From assembly GCA_937881285.1 (NCBI GenBank), contig CALGEU010000025.1, forward strand, positions 1 through 8,788: DNA of 8,788 nucleotides. The letters are read 5' to 3'. Each line of letters starts with the position of its first letter. The stretch's first letter is position 1. The notes under the pieces were generated by a model. It saw only the letters and a list, made by a program, of their open reading frames with translations. It searched no databases and was not told the DNA's origin. Both the position numbers and the translations under genes were made by a program. This DNA is from an uncultured Clostridia bacterium (GTDB lineage: Bacteria > Bacillota > Clostridia > Christensenellales > CAG-917). Shown in pieces: positions 1-6,102 of this stretch.

Positions 1-141
1 ACGCATATCAATTTGCTCGAAGACGACACCGACGAAGTGGCAAGACTTATCGGCGGAAACGATTATTCGCAATTTGCCGTGCCGCACGCAAAAGAAATGA
101 AAGCGTGGGCAGACAGATACAAAAAGTCTCTTGTGAAATAA
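1..141 (+). CDS. recN: Probable DNA repair ATPase RecN, C-terminal end (partial, 5' truncated by window)
   Basis: The window opens in frame 1 of a gene whose last 46 codons are present, ending with TAA at 139-141. The visible segment EVARLIGG, followed after a short gap by HAKEM, matches the end of RecN (in E. coli, ELARLLGG followed by NAKELL). RecN is an SMC-like ATPase that acts in recombinational repair of double-strand breaks. None of its ATPase motifs lie in the window, so the call rests on this C-terminal signature alone. A terminator follows about 50 bases after the stop, so this is the last gene of its transcription unit. Another protein with a similar tail cannot be excluded. Confidence 0.6.
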   Translation, partial: THINLLEDDTDEVARLIGGNDYSQFAVPHAKEMKAWADRYKKSLVK

Positions 142-190
142 ACGTATCGGAGAGATAAAAAATCCCTTGCAGATCAAAACTAAAACATTT

Positions 191-227
191 AAAGCGGCAT
201 TCTATTCAATCGAATTGCCGCTTTTAT
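191..227 (+). terminator. Rho-independent terminator after recN
   Basis: A perfect 9-bp stem pairs AAAGCGGCA (191-199) with TGCCGCTTT (216-224) around a 16-base loop. The stem ends in T residues (222-225). It lies 50 bases after the recN stop and probably ends that transcript. The T tract is short, so termination may be partial. Confidence 0.7.
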
Positions 228-252
228 ATATAAAACGTTCATGTAAAAATCT

Positions 253-284
253 TTTTTCGCTTGCAAAATTTTACAAGCGAAAAA
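253..284. repeat. Inverted repeat between the recN and rnpB terminators
   Basis: An 11-bp perfect inverted repeat (253-263 with 274-284) has a core of TTTTCGCTTG pairing with CAAGCGAAAA. Neither strand shows a clean U tract just after the stem. TGTAAAA (242-248) and TTTTACA (269-275) form a competing pairing. It may be a backup terminator for the converging recN and rnpB transcripts, but this is only inferred from position. Confidence 0.45.
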
Positions 285-298
285 CAAATTCATAGCAT

Positions 299-332
299 TG
301 AAAAAGGAAGGCTCTTGCGCCTTCCTTTTTCA
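299..332 (-). terminator. Strong terminator of rnpB (bidirectional)
   Basis: A 14-bp perfect stem (299-312 with 319-332) closes a 6-base loop. On the minus strand it starts 4 bases after the last base pair of RNase P RNA helix P1 and ends in five U residues, as expected for the rnpB terminator. The A/T symmetry means it can also stop transcription arriving from recN on the plus strand. Confidence 0.85.
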
Positions 333-335
333 TGT

Positions 336-655
336 GCGAGATAGTCTGTAAGCCGAGTTCTGTATTAAACGGTCATCTATCTAGAACGTACGTTTCCGCA
401 CGTTTCAAGCGAAGTGGGGAGTTTGCGGGCCGCTTTTCGTACTCCCGTTCTTGCATCGAGTGGGGTTTACATCGCGCATTGTCGCCAAATTGCGGGTGAG
501 CTCTTACCTCGCCTTTCCATCCTTACCGCTTGCGCGGCGGTTTCTTTCTGTTGCACTGTCCTTGAAGTCGCCTTCACCGGGAGTTACCCGGCACCCTTGC
601 CCTATGATGCTCGGACTTTCCTCAAATATTTCATGCGACCGTCTGGCTAACTCGC
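336..655 (-). ncRNA. rnpB: RNase P RNA, bacterial class A
   Basis: This is the catalytic RNA of ribonuclease P, which removes the 5' leader from tRNA precursors together with the RnpA protein. Read on the minus strand, it shows the family landmarks in order: GAGGAAAGTCCG, GGGTGCCGGGTAACTCCCGG, AGTGCAACAGAAAG, GGTAAGAGCTCACC, GTAAACCCCAC, GATAGATGACCG and ACAGAACTCGGCTTA. Helix P4 can be drawn between AAGTCCGAG (618 down to 610) and CTCGGCTT (357 down to 350), with the conserved bulged U kept. An A-U pair replaces the E. coli G73-C354 pair, so the helix is preserved by covariation. Helix P1 pairs GCGAG at the 5' end with CTCGC at the 3' end, which sets the limits to within a few bases. The length of about 320 is on the short side for class A. 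Loop L15 lacks the usual GGU (see findings). The gene is convergent with recN and divergent from the next gene. Confidence 0.96.
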
Positions 656-661
656 AAAGAA

Positions 662-690
662 ATTAAAGCACAAATTTCAAAATAAATCAA
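662..690 (-). promoter_or_regulatory. rnpB promoter (sigma-A type)
   Basis: On the minus strand a -35 element TTGATT (685-690) and a -10 element TTTAAT (662-667) are separated by exactly 17 bases. Six bases then separate the -10 from the first base of helix P1 (655), which fits a transcription start at the mature 5' end. The promoter lies in the divergent spacer shared with the following plus-strand gene. Confidence 0.72.
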
Positions 691-761
691 TCAAAACGCC
701 GTATTTGCTTTATTTTTCGGCGGATAGATTGAAAACTTGCCGTTTTGGCAACAATTCGAGC

Positions 762-2141
762 ATGGTTTACGCAATAACTGCAATCGTTCTCGTCTTTTTC
801 ATAGTGCTATACGCGCTTACGCGCACGAAAGAGCGCGAACGATTTGCGATTTTTATATCCGACAATGATTTTAACGAAGAAGCAAAGAAATTTGTCAGAA
901 GTATGCCGCTTCCAAAAGGCAGTGCAACGCAAAACGCCAAAAAGTATTTGCGCGGTATCTCGTTTTGCAGATTTTTGCTTAAACGGAAAAAGTATAAGGG
1001 AATTTTCGACGACTTTTTACAAGATGAAAACCCCGTGCAGATGCTGAAAAAAGTAGATTTTGAAAAATTGTGCGATTTGCCATCTGTTGAGAATAAAGCG
1101 CGCGCAACGCTGATTGCGTCTTTTTGTCTTTCGTCAGACAGATTTATTTTTGACGGAGACAGGGTGCAGGCAGCTGTTGAACGGCACAACGAGTTCAGAA
1201 CGCTTACATTTCTTGAAATTATGTCAATGAAACAGGCGTTTTTGTACGTTTTGCTTGAAAAATTGTATTTTATATACGAAGATTTGCATACGATTGCAAA
1301 AGTTATGAAAATCGCAGGCAAATACGTCGGAGACGAAGGGCTGAGCGCAACGAATAAGAAGTTTGCAAAGTATTCGAAGTCAAAACTATTTTTGAGCCTT
1401 TGCGCGATAGAAGCAAATTATTCGGTTTCGTCAGGACTGAACGACGTCGTGTTTGTCATAGATAAATTGTATTCGACATACGCAAACGTGTTGGCATCTA
1501 TAACCGACGTTCTCAATTACGATTTTTCAAAACTGTATTCGCCGCTTGAAATTCTCGATAAATTCCCGACCTTTTCAAATGCGAAAGAGAAGTGCAAGAT
1601 AAATTTTTTATCTTTGCTTTCAAAACTCAGCGACAAGGAAAATCTCGATGAATTTATGTATGCCATACGTCTCGAAAAATACGTTGACACAGCAAGTTCG
1701 GGACACGCACGAGTGAAGAGAATGACGGTTCTAGGCAAGTTTATAGCGGCATTTTCGCAATCCGAAGACGCGTCGCTTTTGGGAGCGGCTTTACGTTCCG
1801 ATTTGTTGATGAACCTATATTTCGGAGATAACAAAAAGTCAAAATCAATCGATAGTATTTCAAAAATCATTGATTTTGAGAATACTTTTGAGCCGATATA
1901 TAAATTTTCACCGATGAATTTCGGCATTTCGACAGCGAACGGAGTTTTGCATTTATCTCCGCATCTGCCCGTCGGAGTGAACTCGGCGGACGTTACTTTT
2001 TGCGAAAACGGCGTCGATTACGACCTGCACATACGGCGCGGAACAAAGAAAGAAATTTTTCTCGGGGATACGAGAATCGAAGGCACGAGTTATATCCGTC
2101 TTCCCAAAAACTCTGCCGAATTTACGGTTATCGTCGAGTAA
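762..2141 (+). CDS. Membrane-anchored protein resembling the non-catalytic ends of cyclic beta-1,2-glucan synthase (NdvB-like, catalytic domains absent)
   Basis: The protein has 459 residues. A single N-terminal transmembrane helix (about 2-20) is followed by basic residues, so the rest is probably cytoplasmic. Residues about 106-330 are helical and recall, from memory of the family, the region just before the glycosyltransferase domain of NdvB/Cgs. There, LTIGELWAL...LIENL corresponds here to LTFLEIMSM...LLEKL (148-168), and the later 'S...LS.VE..L' stretch corresponds to YSPLEILDKF (259-268). Residues about 380-459 resemble the C-terminal beta domain of GH94 phosphorylases: a hydrophobic 'L.P.LP' stretch (396-403), then a Y-D-L-H-I strand, a turn and a final V-I-V-E strand. 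NdvB is about 2,800 residues long; the GT84 and GH94 catalytic domains that should lie between are absent, so no enzyme activity is expected. ATG 762 is preferred over TTG 705 because it starts directly at the membrane helix; neither has a good Shine-Dalgarno sequence. The reading frame is intact, so this is not an obvious pseudogene. Existence of the gene is near certain; the NdvB link is moderate. Confidence 0.8.
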   Translation: MVYAITAIVLVFFIVLYALTRTKERERFAIFISDNDFNEEAKKFVRSMPLPKGSATQNAKKYLRGISFCRFLLKRKKYKGIFDDFLQDENPVQMLKKVDFEKLCDLPSVENKARATLIASFCLSSDRFIFDGDRVQAAVERHNEFRTLTFLEIMSMKQAFLYVLLEKLYFIYEDLHTIAKVMKIAGKYVGDEGLSATNKKFAKYSKSKLFLSLCAIEANYSVSSGLNDVVFVIDKLYSTYANVLASITDVLNYDFSKLYSPLEILDKFPTFSNAKEKCKINFLSLLSKLSDKENLDEFMYAIRLEKYVDTASSGHARVKRMTVLGKFIAAFSQSEDASLLGAALRSDLLMNLYFGDNKKSKSIDSISKIIDFENTFEPIYKFSPMNFGISTANGVLHLSPHLPVGVNSADVTFCENGVDYDLHIRRGTKKEIFLGDTRIEGTSYIRLPKNSAEFTVIVE

Positions 2142-2163
2142 AGCAAGCAAAGTGGTTGCTTTT
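2140..2163 (+). terminator. Weak terminator overlapping the stop of the NdvB-like gene
   Basis: AAAGCAA (2140-2146) pairs with TTGCTTT (2156-2162) over a 9-base loop, ending in four T residues. It starts inside the TAA stop codon. The stem is AT-rich, so this would be a leaky terminator backed up by the stronger one about 55 bases further on. Confidence 0.45.
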
Positions 2164-2218
2164 CGGCAAGTGATATCAGAACTTATGCCTAATGGTTTTC
2201 GCTTAAATAATTTTTGTG

Positions 2219-2246
2219 ACAGTGCATTGCTACGCTGTTTTTTTTT
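2219..2246 (+). terminator. Rho-independent terminator with a nine-T tract
   Basis: ACAGTG (2219-2224) pairs with CGCTGT (2233-2238, one G-U pair) around an 8-base loop. The stem runs straight into nine T residues (2238-2246). The stem is short but the T tract is excellent. It most likely ends the transcript of the NdvB-like gene and insulates pheST from it. Confidence 0.7.
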
Positions 2247-2378
2247 ATATTTGACAAACGATAAGATTGTCGTAACTTGCTTTGCGTTTCATTTTAGCAT
2301 CTTTCTTCGGTGAATGTAGATAATTCCGTCGTTTTTATCGATTTTATGCCGAAACTCGTCTGTTTTTTTGTTTTGCGA

Positions 2379-2407
2379 TTGACTTATTCGGTTTATGTTG
2401 TTATCAT
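2379..2407 (+). promoter_or_regulatory. pheST promoter (sigma-A type)
   Basis: The -35 element TTGACT (2379-2384) and -10 element TATCAT (2402-2407) each match the consensus at five of six positions and are exactly 17 bases apart. The predicted start near 2414 gives a leader of about 54 bases before pheS. This is the best promoter match seen on the plus strand. Confidence 0.75.
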
Positions 2408-2427
2408 ATTTTTTAGTATTTTATTCG

Positions 2428-2447
2428 TATGCGCGTATATGCGCATA
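2428..2447 (+). promoter_or_regulatory. Hairpin / palindrome in the pheS leader
   Basis: TATGCGC (2428-2434) pairs perfectly with GCGCATA (2441-2447) over a 6-base loop. It lies about 15 bases after the predicted transcript start and 9 bases before the AGGAG ribosome binding site. It could be an mRNA stabiliser, a translational control element or a repressor operator. The sequence does not distinguish these. Confidence 0.55.
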
Positions 2448-2467
2448 GGCACAAATAGGAGTAATTT

Positions 2468-3487
2468 ATGAAAGAGAAGATGGACAACATCAAAAACGCC
2501 GCTCTCGAGATGATTGAAAAGGCAACGACAAGCCATGAGCTTGTCGACGTCAGAGTCAAATATCTCGGAAAAAGCGGTGAAATCTCTCTTCTTATGAGAG
2601 ATATGGCAAACGTCCCGAAAGAAGAACGCCCGAATATGGGCAAGATGGTCAACGAATTGAGAAACGCCGTTGAAAGCGTGCTCAACGAAAAGACCGCAAA
2701 AATCGAGCAAGAAGAGAAACTTGCTCGTCTCAAAGCGGAAGAAATCGACGTAACTTTGCCGTCCGGCGCAAAGGAACTGGGCACTCTTCATCCGCTCACG
2801 CTCATCACTCGCGAACTCATCGATATTTTCACGAGCATGGGATTTTCGGTTGCCGAAGGCCCTGAAATCGAAAGCGACCTTTACAATTTCCAACTTCTCA
2901 ACGTCCCGAAAGACCACCCGGCACGCGATATGCAGGACACGTTCTACGTCAACGACAATATCGTTTTGCGCACGCAAACGTCGGCAGTGCAGGCGCGTAT
3001 CATGCAAAAGCAACAACCGCCTATTCGCATAATTTCTCCTGGAAAAGTTTACAGAAGCGACGACGACGCGTCACACAGCCCGATTTTCAATCAGTTTGAA
3101 GGACTTGCAATCGACAAGCATATCACCATGGGCGACTTGCAAGGTTGCTTGCAGACTTTTGCTGAAAAACTCTTCTCAAAAGATACAAAAGTGCGTTTGC
3201 GCCCGTCGTATTTTCCGTTCACCGAGCCGTCCGTCGAAGTTGACGTGACCTGCTCCATGTGTCACGGCAAAGGTTGCAGAGTGTGCAAAGGCACGGGCTG
3301 GGTCGAAATTCTCGGCGCTGGCATCGTCAATCCCGCGGTTCTCGATATGTGCGGCATAGACAGCAGCGTATACAGCGGCTTTGCATTCGGCTTCGGTATC
3401 GACCGTATCGCAATGATAAAATACGGCATTCCGAACATCAAATTGCTCTACGAAAACGACGTACGTTTTCTTAAACAATTCAACTAA
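2468..3487 (+). CDS. pheS: Phenylalanine--tRNA ligase alpha subunit
   Basis: This is the catalytic subunit of the cytoplasmic (alpha-beta)2 class II synthetase that charges tRNA-Phe with phenylalanine using ATP. It has 339 residues, normal for bacterial PheS. Residues 1-100 form the N-terminal coiled-coil arm that contacts tRNA, with the family signature VRVKYLGKSGE. The catalytic core begins near H108-P-L. Motif 2 lies around Y195-R196 and continues through D-A-S-H-S to the FNQFEG stretch. Motif 3 is GFAFGFGIDR (304-313). Four cysteines (C262, C265, C270, C273) in a CxxC...CxxC arrangement before GTGW form the probable zinc-binding insert seen in many Firmicute PheS proteins. The start is set by AGGAG (2457-2461), 6 bases before the ATG. 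pheT follows after 14 bases in the same transcript. Confidence 0.98.
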   Translation: MKEKMDNIKNAALEMIEKATTSHELVDVRVKYLGKSGEISLLMRDMANVPKEERPNMGKMVNELRNAVESVLNEKTAKIEQEEKLARLKAEEIDVTLPSGAKELGTLHPLTLITRELIDIFTSMGFSVAEGPEIESDLYNFQLLNVPKDHPARDMQDTFYVNDNIVLRTQTSAVQARIMQKQQPPIRIISPGKVYRSDDDASHSPIFNQFEGLAIDKHITMGDLQGCLQTFAEKLFSKDTKVRLRPSYFPFTEPSVEVDVTCSMCHGKGCRVCKGTGWVEILGAGIVNPAVLDMCGIDSSVYSGFAFGFGIDRIAMIKYGIPNIKLLYENDVRFLKQFN

Positions 3488-3501
3488 GGGGGATATGAAA
3501 A

Positions 3502-5892
3502 ATGCTAGTTCCTATTTCATGGCTCAAAGATTACGTTGACGTGGAAGTATCTCCCGAAACGCTTTCTAAAAAACTCGTAGCAATCGGCTTCGAAGTCGAA
3601 GACATTATATATCAGAACAAACAAGCCACTTCCGTTGTTGTCGGCAAAATCGTGAACGTCGAAAAGCATCCGAATGCAGACCGTTTGCGCGTTACGCAAA
3701 TCGACGTCGGCACGAAAACCATACAAGTCGTCACCAACGTTCCTGTCGTCGGCGGTGAAACCATTGCGGTTGCGCTTGACGGCGCAAATCTTGCAGACGG
3801 ACACAAAATCGTCAAAGGCGAACTTCGCGGCGTTGTGTCGGAAGGTATGCTTTGCGGACTCGAAGAAGTCGGCGTGACAGAAGACGACGTGCAGGGACAG
3901 AAGATGGGGGACATTATCCGCTTTGAAGAAGGCACGACACTCGGTATGAACGCTCTTGACGCGCTCGGATTCAACGACGTGATTCTCGACGTGTCCGTCA
4001 CGGCAAACAGACCCGATTGCAACAGCATTTACAAAATGGCAAAAGAAGTCGCAGTCGCGCTCAAAACTTCTTGCAGAGAACCCGAAATCGATTATAAGAC
4101 CGTTGGCGGCAGTGTAAACGACATGGTGTCCGTTGATGTTAAAAACCAAACTCTTTGCCCGAGATACATGGCGGCAGGCGTGAAGAATATCAAGATTTTC
4201 CCGTCTTCGCAAAAGATTAAATCTAGATTGAGAGCGGTTGGCATCAGACCTATCAACAACATCGTTGATATCACCAACTACGTTCTCACCGAAATCGGAC
4301 AACCCATGCACTCGTTTGACAAACGCGAACTCGAAGGCGGTCAAATCGTCGTTCGCAACGCAAACGAAGGCGAAACAATCGTCACTCTCGACGGAAAAGA
4401 AAACAAACTCAATCCGAGTATGCTCGTGATTTGCGACAGTGTACGTCCCGTTGCGGTTGCAGGCGTTATGGGCGGAGAAAACAGCGGCATCAAAGACGAT
4501 ACGACAGAAGTCGTGTTCGAATCCGCAAAATTTGCCCGCGACAACATCAGAAGAACGTCCCGTGCGCTCAACTTGCGTTCGGACAGTTCCGCAAGATACG
4601 AAAAGGGCATTGACTTCGCATCTCAGGAATACGGCTTGAAGCGTGCGCTCACTCTCGTTTATCAATCGGGAAGCGGCGACATCGTAGACGGCCTTATCGA
4701 CGTCAAAGTCGATTATCAAAAGGTGAGAGAAATCAAGTTCACCACCAAAAAACTTCAGGAAATTCTCGGCTGCAAAGTGCCGAAGAATACGCTTATCACC
4801 ATTCTCGAAAGACTGGGCATCGAAGTCGTCGAAGGCGATAAATGTCTCGTCGCAAAGGTGAAAGAAGACAGAGAAGACATCGTCGGCGTCAACGACATTG
4901 CGGAAGAATTTATAAGAGTTTACGGCTATTCGCACATCAAGCCCACACTCTTTGAATACGCAACGCTCACAAAGGGCGGCATAGGCGACAGAATGAAGTT
5001 TGCAAACGTCGTCAAAAATACTCTCTCGGCATGCGGACTTTCCGAAGGCGTCACTTATTCGTTCACGTCTCCGAAATTCGTGTCTCAACTCAAACTCGAA
5101 GAAAACGATTCGGCACGCAATGCAATCAAACTTGTGAATCCGCTCGGCGAAGCACTCAGCGTAATGCGCACGACGCTCACGCACAGCATGATAGAAACGC
5201 TTGCGTACAACATCACGCACTTCAACAAGGCGGCAAAACTCTTTGAAATAGCAAACGTTTATCTTCCAAAATCTCTTCCGCTCGAAGAACTCCCGACGGA
5301 AGAACAAAGACTTTGCATCGGTATGTACGGTGAAGGCGTTGACTTCTTCACGCTCAAAGGCGCACTTGAAAGAACGTTTGAAGCATTGCATCTCGACGTT
5401 AAATACGAACGCTCTGCTCGTCCGTTCTTGCATCCGGGCAGAAGCGCGGAAGTGATTGTAAACGGCAATTCCGTCGGATTCCTTGGCGAAATTCATCCCG
5501 ACGTTGCCGACAATTACGGCGTTGACGTACGCTTGTACGTCGCAGAAATATCGCTCGACGCGATATTCAGCGACAAATTGCTCGACAAGAAGAAATACGT
5601 TGCGTTCTCCAAATTCCCGAACATTGAACGCGACCTTGCAGTCGTCGTAAACGAAGACGTACTTGCAGGCGATATGATAGGAGCGGTGAAAGACGCAAAA
5701 ATCAAACATCTTTGCGACGCAAAAGTGTTTGACACCTACAAGAGCGAACAAATCGGAAAAGGCAAGAAGAGCGTTGCAATGAGCTTCTCGTTCGCGTCTC
5801 TCGAACGTACGCTCACCGACGACGAAATCGCAACGGAAATGGCTCGCATACTCAACGTGCTTAAACGCAAAGTCGGAGCAAAAATAAGATAA
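3502..5892 (+). CDS. pheT: Phenylalanine--tRNA ligase beta subunit
   Basis: The non-catalytic partner of PheS binds tRNA-Phe and hydrolyses wrongly made Tyr-tRNA-Phe. At 796 residues it has the full family length. Domains in order: the N-terminal start with P-I-S-W-L-K; the OB-fold tRNA-binding domain (about 44-150, with HPNADRL at 56-62); the B3/B4 editing domain (about 210-370, with VDITNYV and GQPMHSFD around 255-273, and RYEKGID at 365-371); the B5 domain (about 410-475, ending D-I-A-E-E...R-V-Y-G-Y); the catalytic-like core; and the FDX-ACB anticodon-binding domain (about 699-796, with FPNIERDLAV at 705-714). In B5 the usual P of 'PsfR.DI' is replaced (K454). The start codon follows a strong AAGGGGG (3486-3492) that overlaps the pheS stop; an out-of-frame ATG at 3495 is ignored. 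From codon 7 onward the gene contains no TTA, CTA or TCA codon. Confidence 0.98.
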   Translation: MLVPISWLKDYVDVEVSPETLSKKLVAIGFEVEDIIYQNKQATSVVVGKIVNVEKHPNADRLRVTQIDVGTKTIQVVTNVPVVGGETIAVALDGANLADGHKIVKGELRGVVSEGMLCGLEEVGVTEDDVQGQKMGDIIRFEEGTTLGMNALDALGFNDVILDVSVTANRPDCNSIYKMAKEVAVALKTSCREPEIDYKTVGGSVNDMVSVDVKNQTLCPRYMAAGVKNIKIFPSSQKIKSRLRAVGIRPINNIVDITNYVLTEIGQPMHSFDKRELEGGQIVVRNANEGETIVTLDGKENKLNPSMLVICDSVRPVAVAGVMGGENSGIKDDTTEVVFESAKFARDNIRRTSRALNLRSDSSARYEKGIDFASQEYGLKRALTLVYQSGSGDIVDGLIDVKVDYQKVREIKFTTKKLQEILGCKVPKNTLITILERLGIEVVEGDKCLVAKVKEDREDIVGVNDIAEEFIRVYGYSHIKPTLFEYATLTKGGIGDRMKFANVVKNTLSACGLSEGVTYSFTSPKFVSQLKLEENDSARNAIKLVNPLGEALSVMRTTLTHSMIETLAYNITHFNKAAKLFEIANVYLPKSLPLEELPTEEQRLCIGMYGEGVDFFTLKGALERTFEALHLDVKYERSARPFLHPGRSAEVIVNGNSVGFLGEIHPDVADNYGVDVRLYVAEISLDAIFSDKLLDKKKYVAFSKFPNIERDLAVVVNEDVLAGDMIGAVKDAKIKHLCDAKVFDTYKSEQIGKGKKSVAMSFSFASLERTLTDDEIATEMARILNVLKRKVGAKIR

Positions 5893-5920
5893 CGGCAACT
5901 TTTGCAAGTGGAATGCAATG

Positions 5921-5941
5921 AAAAGCGCATATTCCGCTTTT
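5921..5941 (+). terminator. Probable terminator after pheT
   Basis: AAAAGCG (5921-5927) pairs with CGCTTTT (5935-5941) over a 7-base loop, 28 bases after the pheT stop. Only four T residues close the stem, so read-through into mutS2 is likely; no convincing promoter was found for mutS2. Confidence 0.55.
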
Positions 5942-5957
5942 GCAAACGGTCGTACAA

Positions 5958-6001
5958 TTTTATCGCTAAATTCTACTAAACAGTGAATAATTGCGATAAA
6001 A
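5958..6001. repeat. Inverted repeat upstream of mutS2
   Basis: TTTTATCGC (5958-5966) and GCGATAAAA (5993-6001) are perfect inverted copies of 9 bases separated by 26 bases, in the AT-rich spacer about 100 bases before the mutS2 start. The arms could be protein-binding half-sites or a chance pairing in AT-rich DNA. Confidence 0.35.
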
Positions 6002-6102
6002 ATAATAATATATCATTTGATATAAAACAACAAACATACAAAATCTTACCGTTGCAAAAAGCAATAAAAACTCGTCACAACGATATGATTAAACGAAGTA
6101 TT

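Larger units (their letters stand above)
2142..2467 (+). other. Gene-free region between the NdvB-like gene and pheS
   Basis: These 326 bases hold two terminators (2140-2163 and 2219-2246), a promoter (2379-2407) and a leader hairpin (2428-2447). The part from 2247 to 2378 is T-rich and has no open frame with a ribosome binding site. It contains an isolated TTGACA (2251-2256) without a matching -10 and a small 6-bp hairpin around 2258-2273. No T-box consensus (AGGGTGGNACCGCG) was found on the plus strand, so the classical tRNA-sensing leader of many Firmicute pheS genes is not present here. Confidence 0.6.

Noticed and set aside
414..666. Two overlapping short plus-strand frames
   Set aside because: Both lie inside the RNase P RNA gene on the opposite strand, whose conserved RNA motifs explain this sequence.
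705..761. TTG start for the NdvB-like gene, adding 19 residues
   Set aside because: There is no ribosome binding site, and the extra residues precede a membrane helix that begins well at ATG 762.
2184..2312. A 42-codon frame with Phe codons spanning the nine-T terminator, considered as an attenuator leader peptide
   Set aside because: It has no ribosome binding site, its Phe-Phe codons are just the terminator T tract, and it lies upstream of the pheS promoter.
2142..2467. T-box riboswitch upstream of pheS
   Set aside because: No AGGGTGGNACCGCG-like sequence is present, and the likely transcript start leaves too little leader.
3517..5907. A 796-codon open frame on the minus strand opposite pheT
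   Set aside because: It is codon-aligned with pheT and explained by the absence of TTA, CTA and TCA codons there. Its translation is rich in F, C, H, V and R with no recognisable domain, and it has no ribosome binding site.
5983..6102. N-terminal extension of MutS2 from GTG 5983
   Set aside because: The extra 40 residues are low-complexity (N, K, I rich), lack a ribosome binding site and would move Walker A away from its usual position. ATG 6103 fits the family start.
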